This document shows positions 31,811 through 43,800 of a DNA stretch of 64,000 bases, piece after piece. How positions within the stretch are numbered: the first letter of the stretch is position 1; every line of letters starts with the position of its first letter. Origin of the DNA: Chrysemys picta bellii (taxonomy: Eukaryota; Chordata; Testudines; Emydidae); NCBI RefSeq assembly GCF_011386835.1, contig NC_088791.1, positions 51,479,498 to 51,543,497 of the forward strand. Reading direction: 5' to 3'. The position numbers were made by a program, and so were the translations under genes. The notes beneath the pieces are model-generated. The model made no database searches, was not told the origin of the DNA, and saw only the letters and a list, made by a program, of their open reading frames with translations.

Positions 31811-33752
31811 TATGTACAGCACTTAAGAATAATACAGTTTGCCCAGTAGAACACCATATTAATTGTATATGTGTATCAGATGAATGAAGTATAGACATTT
31901 TTCTTCTCAACAGTACTACATTGCTACCTGAAGGCTATAGTTTAATGTACAATAGCACATGCCAGTTTCTTGTAGCTGTGATTGACTTAATGAGTACAAA
32001 GTTCATGCAGATAGTGTTAAACGGGGTCTTCCAAATAGTTGTTAACATTTTCTGAGGCAAACCATATCAAAAGCTGAATTGTATGTGGGAGCAGGGTAAT
32101 CTTGTTTTTAGTATTTTTAGGCTTCTTCAGTCTTGAAATTACAGACCATAAGTGCTTACATACTACAGTGGTATAAGTGCTATAGAAAATCCTAAATTAG
32201 ATGGTAAGACCCTGTGCAGATTGACACAATTATATCTACTCTCCAGATAACTGCTTTATCCCATTTTCCTCAGAGGCTTTTACCTGTAGTGTGTGGAAAC
32301 TGCTAACACACATTTAAATTCATAACACATTGCTAACTAGAGATCTCTGCTGCTTTTTTTATTTAAAACACAGGCTGCCATCATCTCAGAAACCTGAAAT
32401 GAAAAAGTTAATAGAGAGTATACACACCCTAAGTATGTTTGTTCAGATCACAAGTATTAGGTTCTTAGCATAGATTAGTATGCAAGAGAACAGTGCACCA
32501 GCACCTTCCTAAAATCCCAGTTGCTTTGCTGACCTTTAAATCTGTACAGTATCTGTGTCTTTGTATGTTATACTTCATCTGATACATTGCAGCAGAACAT
32601 GCAAGTGATTTATCTCTTGTTAGTAAAACTTACATTTGCTAACAAGGCACAAAGCTTCCATCTAATCATGCCTTTTCTAAACCATTTGGCTTATGGTGTT
32701 AGCTTCGTTCCAAATAAGGTAATCTATTAACACAACAATTATAAGATAGAAATTCAAAAGAGTAGAGATGTGTATACTTTGTGTCTGTGTCAATATGATA
32801 TGAAAGTCTTGCCACAAATGACTGTTGCCTGTGGACCCCTATATATGAGGAGCAAAGATAAATCCTCCTCTTTCCATCACCTTGAACTCCCTTGTTTTAT
32901 AAATGTCATATTGTCCTCAGATGAGCACAGATTCGTAAACTGTATAGACAAATGGGGTAGATCATTTATCCAAGGCTAATGAGAGTAAGATGTATTATGC
33001 ATTTTCCCTTTTGTGCACTTAGGGAGTATATTGTAACCTTTAAGTATATAACTTTCTCAACCATGTAAAAGAATAAACCAGAATTATCATTTCATTATCC
33101 CTATGTAATACTCTTAACTTCACCTTTTTAAGTGGCATTAATATAAATAATTAATCTTTTCACATTTTTCCTCATTCTATTTTACAATTGTTTTTAAACA
33201 GTACTTTTGAAAATCCATTGCAACCTATGAACTGCAATCTGTCCATTTATCAAAATGTTTCCTTCTTTGCATGCGTGTTGATATTTTGGTGTAGGATTAC
33301 TCAAGGGCTGGGCTGCTACCACTGATTTTTATTTCGGGAATAAAAGAACATTACAGCATCTGTTTTTAGGGAGGTAAACATGTGGAGTACTACATAAAGA
33401 GCTGCATGGATTTTGGAATTGGAGGAAAAGAGTGTGTTATTTCCAAAAAAGCCTTGTTCAAACGTCCAAACTTTGAGGTCCTTCACCTCCCTATGAAAGC
33501 CTGAAGAATCCCACTAAATCAAATTTATACATTTTTCTGAGTGAGTTAAGGCTGGAGCCAATTAGTAACACTAATTGCATGAGCAACCCATGGGTTTTTC
33601 ATCCTTATAGGCTGAGAATACTGCCTCCCATGGCCTCAACTGAGCAAGAAGTCTGAGCACGTTTATCCCTTTAAGCCTGTGAGTCAAAGAGACTATCCTT
33701 AAAGTTACATATGTTTAAATATCTTACAGAATTGAGGCCTGTGCTCCTAGAC
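31811..33752 (+). other. Intronic AT-rich stretch
   Basis: No supported feature. Confidence 0.4.
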
Positions 33753-34090
33753 CAGGGGTCGGCAGCCTTCGGCATGTGGCCCATCAGAACAATCCGCTGG
33801 CAGGCCACGAGACATTTTGCTGACATTAACCATCCGCAGGCATGGCCCCCCACAGCTCCCAGTGGCCGCGGTTCACCATTCCCAGCCAATGGGAGGTGTG
33901 GGAAGCAGCACAGGCCACAGGGACTTGCTGGCTGCTGCTTCCCGCAGCTCCCATTGGCTGGAAACTGTGAACCGCGGCCACTGGGAGCTGCGGGGGGCCC
34001 TGCCTTTGGATGGTCAATGTAAACAAAATGTCTCACGGCCCGCCTGCAGATTACCCTGATGGGCCACGTGCCGAAGGTTGCCAACCCCTG
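33753..34090. mobile_element. hAT MITE, 338 bp, strongly foldback
   Basis: The perfect 8-bp duplication TCCTAGAC (33745-33752, 34091-34098) flanks CAGGGGTCGGCAGCCTTC and, inverted, CAGGGGTTGGCAACCTTC. The interior has a long imperfect hairpin (agctcccagtggccgcggtt / aaccgcggccactgggagct). Open frames on both strands are mirror images of the same hairpin. Confidence 0.95.
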
Positions 34091-34098
34091 TCCTAGAC

Positions 34099-36144
34099 AC
34101 TGCCATCTGTGAATGCAGGAGACCAGAACGATTCAAACCTGCATAGCAGTACACAACACTTCCTGAAAGCAAGCAGAGGAGATGGGCTGTGGATAGACTA
34201 TCCTCAGAAGGGTCATGTGTGGTCAGTGCAAGACCGCTGGAGCTTATTCTGTAGAGGGCTGAGGCAACTCCAGGAGAACTCCAGGAGAATTCTCTTCTCC
34301 AAAGGGTTTGTATGTGGTGATAGCTACTGGAGAATTTGTTACCAGTGGTGTGTTAGTTCCCCAGGTTGAGGGGAACATTAGTCGAATGTCCTGACATCAC
34401 TTCCTCCCATTTTTTTGAAAGGAGGGAGAGTCAGTTAGCTGCAACCAACTCATTCTTTAATGGCCAATATTACTTTTTTTGTTTTTATTTACTTTTCCAA
34501 GTAGAGATTGCTTAGGCAGTTAGAAAGGGTGATTAGCAGCATGTTGGCTCTTACAAAGGTGGCCTGGCAAGGAATAATGTCAAGATTTGGTGGTAAAGAA
34601 TTTCAGGATACGACTGTCCATCAGTTGCAACAGTGCCTTTGATCTCATTTAAATAAGAAATTTACGGTAGAGAAACACAGCAATTTGAATATTTCCTCAT
34701 GGTTAGTTGATCATGTGACCACCAAGCCCAATGACCAACCAGGAATTTTATTTTGGTCCTCTCTGATGAGTGTGGGGAATGTGGTTACTGCCCTTTCTAG
34801 TCTTTTGATATTGTGGCTCTTCTCTCAAATGGCAAATAAGAGAACAAAGTAATACCTCAAAAAAGAGGAAAGAAGTCAAGTTCATTTGAGATTATTTTGT
34901 AGGGCTAAAATCCAGTTTTGGAAAGCCGTTCACGTGGATTGTGCATCTAAATTGGGCAAGGGGCAGAAAATAAATCTATAACTAAAATATTTTTTAACAG
35001 CAGATAATATTTGTACATACTTTAACCATATAAACCAGCATCTACGTGCTAGACGTGTTAAATCCAGTTTATTGAAGGTTGTGAAAATTTGAAAGAATGT
35101 ATTGGTTTGTATTGTAAACAGCAAGAAGATAGGTATTAAAGAGAAGGATTGGTATCCACCACCATTTAAAAGAACTAATGCCATTCCCCCGAGGTAACAC
35201 TAAAGAAGTTGTACACTGTCAGTTGTCTAAAAAGAGGCTTCCTGTTTATCATCTTTAATTATCCGATCCTAGTGGAAAAAGATGACTCAACTGGGGTGAA
35301 CTCTGATTATATAGACACAGTTTAGTCTGAATTTTTGAAGCTGGTATTTCTCATCAACAGAAGTTTGCATATGTTTCGGTATTGGTTTTGTGCCCTACAT
35401 GTCTCAGGGTGAATGTGTGAATATGATTGCTGGTAAAGTACTGCATGCAATAATTAAGAAATGTAGGTACTTTTTATTACCCATTGTCCATATTTCTTGT
35501 CACTTAAACACTCCTTTTTCCATATAAAGGATTAAAAGTCTCCCTTTCCTTTCTTCTTTACCTTCCCCCACAAGTCTGCGCTAATTCCTTGTGGGCACAT
35601 GCCTGAGACAGAACATATCTTGGGATTTTTCTGCAGCTGGGGAGCTGGATATAATTTGGCCATGTCTGTGCTGTAGCACGGAGTACTGTTGTGATAGCAG
35701 AAAGCTCAGTATTGTCTGTAATTTTTTCTGTGCACTGTGCAAGGAGTTTTCATTTCATATATCATTTAGCATGTATTGCACTGAGACGCCACAAATTCAG
35801 CAAATATACTTAGCACAAAAAAAGAAGAGAGGAATTTTTGTTGTTGTGTTTTTCTTAGAGTTAAGCTCATTAATAATGGATTATATTTTCACTGCATTAT
35901 TATAGCTGCACTAATTGCAAAATCAGATAAGCTTAATCCTTTACAGAAAGTGAGGAAAAAAGAAAAAATCTATAGAGGTTTGTTTGTGAAGGGCACAGAT
36001 GACATTTGGAAGCTTAGAAATGTAAGGCAGGCTAGTTTGTTTTTAGGATTTTCTAGAAGGGTTTTTCGGTGGACTCAGACACATGGCTCATTGTATAATG
36101 ACTGTTGGTTAAGAAAAGCTGGGATGTGCGTAACATGATCACTT
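34099..36144 (+). other. Intronic stretch, nothing recognised
   Basis: Short open frames without domains; no repeat ends seen. Confidence 0.4.
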
Positions 36145-36545
36145 GTGACTCTGTTCCCAGGCTTCTTGCACCTCAGGCCCCTCTTGGTCTCCTTGAGTGC
36201 ACCCCCTGGTAAGGTTTCAGCCTAATGCTCTTCTTTCTGGGTGGAATCACAAGATTGTCTCAGATCAGGGCCTGGACTACCATCCCCTATGATGACATCA
36301 GCAGGTCTGACTTATCTTCAGCGCCTGCAGTTCTGTCCCCTCCCCGGGCAATGACGGTGGTATCCAATAACCAAACAGCCTCCTTAAAGCAAAGTATTAG
36401 AACAAAAGCCATATAGAGAAAGCAGATCTTAAAACAATAAAACAGTCTATATACATGCCTTCCTCTTTCTAAGGCTTACCATTCCCTGGCTCGGCAGAAG
36501 GCCGAAGTCTGTGTCTGCCTATTCCTCTGGTCAGCTCCTGACAGT
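36145..36545. repeat. Possible LTR-like repeat
   Basis: Sequence between tgactctgttcccagg and gctcctgaca, GC-richer than its surroundings, with an AATAAA at 36437. It shares the CTCCTGACA end with the LTR at 4244-4747. The target duplication was not found and the assignment is weak. Confidence 0.3.
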
Positions 36546-36785
36546 TAGTAACCGTTAATTTCTGCGTTAATAAGCTGACAACATTCCCCCCCCACACACA
36601 CCCTTCAATTGGGAAGGAATGATTTCAGATGTCCGTTATGTTCTTATACATGCAAATTTGAGAACTGTGATGCTCTAGCTTAAAAATCCCTCTTCTTCAC
36701 CGCAGGTCTCAGCATTTCCCTGTATTGAGACTCATTATCTATAAGCTTCATTTCTGTGTTTCAGTCTGGACCAGTAGTAATTATG

Positions 36786-36966
36786 TGGGCTTCATCTACA
36801 CTAGGAAAATGAGTTGTGCTGGCTAACATGCTTTGATCAACACAAACTCCACTTGGCATCTGGAGTAAACATACCTGTCATCTTCTACACTGGATGCTAA
36901 ATGGTATTTAAAACATGCACTTAAAACATAACTCAGCACACATACCCAGTGTACATAGTCTTAAGA
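36786..36966. mobile_element. Diverged Harbinger-like MITE remnant
   Basis: gggcttcatctacactagga at the left and the inverted gactatgtacactgggtatg at the right form a weak inverted terminus with the TACACT core. Old. Confidence 0.35.
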
Positions 36967-39900
36967 TGCAGGCATGGTCAGAAAAGTGACTACGTAAAAT
37001 GATGCTTTATCATGCAATGGCCTGTTCCTGGGTGCGTTTGAATGGCTACTTTCTAACACCAGGTTGTACTGCAGAGTCAACACAGCTAAGTGAGAGTTAG
37101 CTGGATTCTGTTTTGCCTTTCACAATAGAAAGAGAATTGCTAACCAAGTTCCAGTTACAGAATCTTTAGTACTGATGAGTGAGCCGTAAAGCACACAGCT
37201 GAACTTTCCGAACTTAGGCTGAATTTGCAGCACTAGCTCTTAGAAATAAAAACATCTTTTTACTTGTAAACGGAGAAAATTTGATGTGGAAGTCATGGGA
37301 AGCAAATAATCATAGAACTCCATGATGTAATTTGAATTCACTTTTTGATTACAGCTGCACTTTAAATATCTACTGGCAACTCATGGAAAAATTTGAAAAC
37401 CCTGCTATTTAGAAATGAGTATGGTTGTGTTTTTGGTATTTTTCGTGCTCTGTTTTTAAGTACTTATGGCACTTGCATGAAAACCAGGATCTTTGTTGCT
37501 TAGAAGTTAATCGGATCCTGCTGTTTATTTCTTACTTTAAATCCACATCCTTTGTAACATTGTTGGTGGTTGCCTTGGACATGAATCTGATGTCACAAAA
37601 TGGGATTTTGACTTGAAATAAAACAGCAGGATGTGATGAATTCTTAAAAAATAATGCTATTGTTTTTTGGTGGGAAGGAAAGAAAAAACAAAATGCACAG
37701 CAGAACTGTTTCTAAATACATTTTTAAAGATGTACATGAGGCATCAGCTTGAAGTTGACCACAGTGTTTGGTATAATTTCACACAGCTGCCCCTTACAAC
37801 ACAGCATCACTTCAAAATGTTGTCATCCCAACAAGTTGAAAATAAGCATAGCAATTGTAATGTTGCCAACTCTCATGATTTTAATGCAAGTCTTACAACA
37901 TCTCTTAAAGCCCCAGTGCCCAGGTTCATGTGATTACAAGAGAAATTCAGCTTTTATTTTAATAAAAGGGAAGTTTCTAGCTCTCCTGGCTGTGGAAATT
38001 TGGAAATGTAACTAAAGGCTCAAAAACAAGAAGACAGACAAACAATATATGCACATTATTTTAAAAAATCTCATGACTTATAAGCCAATCACATGATTTT
38101 TTTGGCACCAGACTCGCAATTTTTGAATGCTTAGTGTTGGCAATACTGCAAATGAGGCATGCAGCTTTCTCAGTGCTTGATATTTTTTAAGGCATAGAAA
38201 GAATGCTGCCTTTCTTTTTGCTTCAGCTAGATGTTGAGAATTCGTAGGATCAGCTTGTTGTTGTGTTGGGAGGAGCGGAGGAGCTGTGCGACGGTGGCAG
38301 TTGCAGGAGGAATTCTAGTTGGCTCAGAAATTCTTCCTAAGATTCTGGGAGACTCCATGCTGAATTGTCAGCTCATCTGCTCTTTGGAAGAGCACAGTGC
38401 AGGCTCCCTCTCTTGTTGCATGGCTAGTACTGTAGGCTGGTGGTTGGGCCACATAGATTTCGTCCATTGTTTTAGAGACCAGTATGGAGATTCCCAGACA
38501 GAAGAGGTTTTTAGGCCTGGCAGAGTTCTCACATGCCTCTGTCTGACAGGCAGCTCTGCTGGAGTTGTGAGCGTGAGTGTCCCACCCAGAATATTGGCTA
38601 CCATCTTTGCCTGTGACCCCACTTCGTTTTCTACACAGACTAAATGGGTCTCTAACACTTCCATTTAACATCCAAGTTACAAATTCTAGTTTCCTTCAGT
38701 CACGTTTTCTGTACAAAGAAGGGAAAGAGCCAAACAGCCTTCCCCATTTGGTTTTCAGTTTTTCCTGCAGATCGTGTATCTTCCCTCATTTATGGGTGAA
38801 GTTTGCCTGGTATTTGAGCAGGAAAGAGTAATCAGCCTTTTTTGCCCCTTTGTCATCCTTGATGTAATTGATTTGGAGCTAGACTCAGTGGGTGAAATTC
38901 ACCTGAGACATGGAAGGCCAGTGCAGGTTCATCTGCACTCTTTCACCCCATGTACAGGCTGCACTGGGATATGGGGAGTGGGGTCTGTCTGCTGAGTATC
39001 TGTAGAGACTGCCTGCTCCCACCCTGTGCACAGTGATACAGATCTCTGCACTAGCCCTATATAGGCCAGCATGGCAGGCCATTTGGGTGCCTCAGGGAGA
39101 GGTTATGGATGCACGTTTATGCAGATCACGGCGCTGTGCGCAACCAGTGTGGAGGGGCTGCCGTCATTATTCCAACCTTTAGGCTGCAATAGGAGGTGTG
39201 TGGCAATTCCCCACTGTTGTCCTGGCTTGAGGATGGACTCTATCTCCCCAACCATTCCTCATTCTATCAGCATAGTATGGACACTTGTACTTTGTGGGTA
39301 GAGTGAATTTCAGCCAGCATAAATTTACACTTAATGTTCAGTAATTTTACCTCATCCATAATTATTTTTCCTGCCCACAATTAAGGGTTATAGTTTACCC
39401 TCAATCTTTGCATTCAAAAAACTTCTACAGATAGCAGTGGGTTATGGCCTTTGATAATAAGTGTCTTTTAAAATTGCAATACAGTCATACATTGTTTTAA
39501 TACATAATGACTGTTACATAGGTCATATTCATTGGTGTATTTGTAACTGTTAAAGATGTACAACACAGTGATTAAACTGCATGCTAAAGCTTTTCTGAAT
39601 CAGGCTCAAAGTGCTGTCAAATGCCTAAAGTTAGAGTCTCCAGTGGTCCCAGCTCTGCTCAGGTGCAATGGAGATTGAGGTGGGTCAAGAACTGGTTACA
39701 GCTCACTGATTATCAGCTGTCGAGCCCTGGCTCAAATTAAAGCTACAAGGGGGCAGTTTTAACTTTAATCTGTGATGCAAGTTCCTTCAGGCACCTTACA
39801 CCAATGGAGAATTGGCCATAGAGCAGCCTTGCTCCACCATATCCAGTCCCCTTTCCTTTCTGCTATGCCCCTAACCACTCTTCCCCTTATGCTTGGTATT

Positions 39901-40709
39901 GGAGGGTGGTGTCTGGCATGGGAGACTGCAGGAGAGTGTTATGCCAATGGAGAATCTCCATACATTGCGAGAATCCCAATGTATTACAGCCCCTTGAGAA
40001 ACATGGTGGACTTGAGAATCCAGGCCAAAGAGAATGGTGTGTGTTTCTTCCCTCTTACCTCCATTTCTTTTTATCTTACTGACTTTACCAATAGTTAGTT
40101 GAGAATTTTTACACAGAAATCTCCTTTTTTTTTTTTGTCCCTTCTCTTTCACAACATAAGCTGCCATGTCAATATTAGGTGACCTGTAAGTCCGTTCAAT
40201 CTCTAATTAGTGCTAATTGTTTTTATTTTCTAACCCAAATAAGAATGTTATTTTAGTAATGCTTGTTCTGAGAGTCAGACATTTGTATGTGCACACGTAC
40301 ACATCTTTAATAAGAATAGTGTGTTGATTTAACTGTTATGGGTACCAGTAAGTTATTTTTTGCAGCTCAACTTTGTACCTATCAGCAGCTATCATATAAG
40401 CAGAAATAATTTATATAGCATGAAAGAGTACATATGTGTATGTGAAAGGAATGTTTGGCACAGCTGCCTACTCCAAAAGCTATATTGACCATGTGCTATT
40501 TTCTGTAGTAAATGTGTGCGCTACAGATTTGAACAATCAGTCATTACTGGTTGAGCAAGGAGGGTATTAGCTTTCAAAAGTTTTTTATCTGTTGTGAACA
40601 CATTTTTGCAAAATGCTCATTTGCGGGTCTGATGTTGCGTACCCAAATACAATATTGTGTAATTTTCTATGGAATGTTGAGATGTGTTTAAGAAATGGCT
40701 ATTGAATAG
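36967..40709 (+). other. Intronic stretch, nothing supported
   Basis: Includes a 145-codon + open frame at 38231-38668 without recognisable domain and several shorter ones. No repeat boundaries identified. Confidence 0.4.
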
Positions 40710-40723
40710 TAACCCTCTCTGAG

Positions 40724-40833
40724 GGTCCTGTGGCACCTTTAAGACTAACAGACTTCTGTTAGTCTTAAAGGTGCCACAGGACCCTCTGTTGCTTTTTACA
40801 GATTCAAACTAACACGGCTACCCCTCTGATACT
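40724..40833 (+). mobile_element. Minimal PLE-derived hairpin insertion, 110 bp
   Basis: The 14-bp duplication TAACCCTCTCTGAG (40710-40723, 40834-40847) flanks an insert made of a perfect inverted pair (left arm 40724-40752, right arm 40755-40783, 2-nt loop) followed by the tail gatt-caaactaacacggctacc. The same tail, AACACGGCTACC, ends the PLE pair at 59,197. It holds no coding region and no ribozyme-like motif. Confidence 0.85.
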
Positions 40834-40847
40834 TAACCCTCTCTGAG

Positions 40848-43800
40848 TTACCGCAGTAAAGTGTTTCAACTCAGGGGAGTGTCCCAAATATTTTTTGCCT
40901 GTTTTGGATTCCAACAACCCCATCTATGCTTGCTTTCCTGTCCAGAGTCTGTCAGATTCTTCAGTAGTTATGTTGAAGCTTGTGCATATGTTACTTAAAA
41001 CTATAAGCAGTATTGCATATTCTATTAAGCTCTGAAGAACATATTTTGCATGTACTTTAGTGATAAATGAATACCCTGCTGTTGTCAGTGCAGTTTGAAA
41101 TAATTGATGAGAGAGGATTTTTGCTGCTTTCTGTAGCATTTCAAGGAATTGTCCTTTCAGTGTTTTGTTTTGATAGAGTGTAAAATCAGGATATTGTTAT
41201 TTCTTTGATTGAACATATAGTTGCTTTTGTGTGAGAATTCAGTGAACAGTTAATAGTACTAAAAGTCATGTAGTGGGTATACAAAATTCTTGACGCTCTC
41301 ACTCAGTATAAAGAGTGCAAAGCTGAAGAAATTCATGGTAGGCAAAGTGAAACTTATTTTTTAAAGAAAAACAATGTAAGCTGAACAGGAAGGTGCCATT
41401 GGAAGATCTTTTTAAATAGTTCTGTATATTGCATGGCCGTGTGCTTTATATATTTAAATTATGATCTGTAATTCACACTCAAGACGAAAGTGCACAAATT
41501 AATTCTTCCCAATTCAAGTGCATAACAGTAGATGCCCAGTCACATTCAGTACTGCCTATAATCAGTCAAGTACCTGTGAACCTTTTAAAGGTTTACTTTA
41601 GGGTCAGATACACTGCTTGGGTTAGTGGGCTCTGCTCCACTGAAGCAACTGAGTTGTGTCTCTTCATGCCAGTGGTGAATTGTTTGCTTTTAGCCTGAAG
41701 AAAGGGCCATGTTCCAGAAACACAAATCCTGTTGTTTTAATAGCAATATTTGAAATGATTACATTTTAAATACACTTTATAACAAAACCTCATTTAATTT
41801 TAATCACTCACATACAGTACTGCTGAGTTCGTGGAGAAATTACAAAATATGCAACTACAACACAAGTGAGACATCCTCGTAATAATTAGTGCAGGGACTT
41901 GATTTAAGTATTATCTGCTGCAATGGAATTGCACTGGCATTTTCTGAACTATTTCCTTTAAATTGATGCTTACTAACTTAGCGCCAAACTCTGCTAAGCT
42001 TATTACTATTGAGTAGTACCATACTATGTAACTGGTCAAATTGATGTAAATGGATCTAGTCTCAGAGAAAGATACTACTCATCATGAGTAAAGGTGGCAG
42101 AATCTAGCCCTTAGGTATCAACTAAAAGTTGTATTAACTTGTAAACTAGTTTAAATACCTCAAGAGCGCATTAAGGAGTTAATTTTCATAATAACTAGGA
42201 AATCTAATGGAGAAATCTAATATTCTACTAAAATCAACAGTATGTCCAAACCCTATTTACAATATCAAGTGTATTTTCTCATCACAGGGTACAAATTGAA
42301 TCCAGATGCTTTTATAACTAAAATAAGATTAAAATAGCTGTTCAATAAAAAATAAAAAATATCATATTAGCGGATACTTTTTCAAAGTGAAGAGCTTTGT
42401 ACATTCTGACAACCATCTGAAATTGAATCAAGTATCGCTGTTGCTGTCATGGTCTCTTTTAAATGTTGGTCAGCAATTATTGACATTCTTGGGAGAGCTA
42501 ACAATAAAACAGGCATGAGTATATTCACTGCTGCTAATGTTATGTAATCAACATAAAATGTATGGCTTCAGGTGGGGAATTAAAGGCAGGAGTCTTTAGT
42601 CACTGATAACATCAAATTAGTTGCTTGCTGTAAAATTCAGTAGAACAACAATAGAAGCAGATGAAACTAAACAGCACTAATTCTGTTTTACATACAAATG
42701 TCATGGGTAATAAACATAGGAAGACATTTGCTTGATATTTCACCACAGACACAACATGTACCTGCCTCTTTTGTTTGTACAATATTATGGACTGTATTTC
42801 TACTCCTTTGATTGGTTCAGGATGGCAGTGTGTGTCATTTTGAGTAGGCTGAGGTAAAAAGATGGATTCGAGCTGTATGCTTATGAAAACAAAGATGGAT
42901 GACTGAGTGTTTTCTTTTTGTCTAAATGGAATGAATGCTACAGATCTAAGGACTGCCCATCTGGGCTGGAAGATCATCAATTCCATAGAGCAGATTCAGA
43001 TTAGGACATCTTGCTGATCTTGGTTAGGAAGAAGATTGCTGCTGATACCATTAATTCAGAAAACAGAAACCTATTTGCTTAGATTGGTACACCAGGAATG
43101 GATTTGTTCTGATGGCAGATAGATAATAAAATGGTAATTGATTTGTTCTTTTTAGTCCTCTGATTGGCATGAACTTTATTATTTATATTTAGAAGCTACT
43201 GTAGGTGCTTAATTACAAATCTGAAAAAAATAAATTACATAAACCCGCTCACAACAGGTAGCAGTAAAAACTTTGGATCAGATCTTGCTTGGCTCCTGCT
43301 CCATGCCCTTTGTGTTGTTGATGTGGTACAAAGGGGCCAGAGAGCTGGCTTTAGCAGAGATTCCCCAGCATAGTGGGCATGCCAAGGGCAGCACAGGGTG
43401 TGACAGTCCTGAGCTCAACCAGTTTTGGGCCAGTGGGCCAGTCCCTTTGGGGCTGTCAAACTGCTGCAAGCTAGAGCATCGCAGTACTAAGCCTGGTTTG
43501 ATTCCTGGCTTCCCGCAGGATGGGATGGGAGGTGAATAGAAAGCTTCTGCACACCCCTGAAGCTGGTTTTATAAGTGAACCTTACAAGAGAGCAAATACC
43601 AGAGCCAGGGACCCTCATCTGAGGGACCCTGCCAGTAGCTATGGAATGTTTTTAAAACTGGGAACCAACAGCAAATAGTTCTTAGTTACTCTTAGCTGCT
43701 GTGAAGATATACCGTGTGAGAGAGAGCTGGTGCCTGACCATTCAGTGCTTGCAAGATTAAAACATTTAAAATTATATCTGGAAGTGAACAAGAGTCAGCA

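Noticed and set aside
33826..34084. Overlapping frames on both strands with matching protein words
   Set aside because: Explained by the self-complementary interior of the hAT MITE at 33753-34090.
38231..38668. 145-codon + open frame (and overlapping - frames)
   Set aside because: Composition is unremarkable and no motif is recognised; open on both strands by chance.
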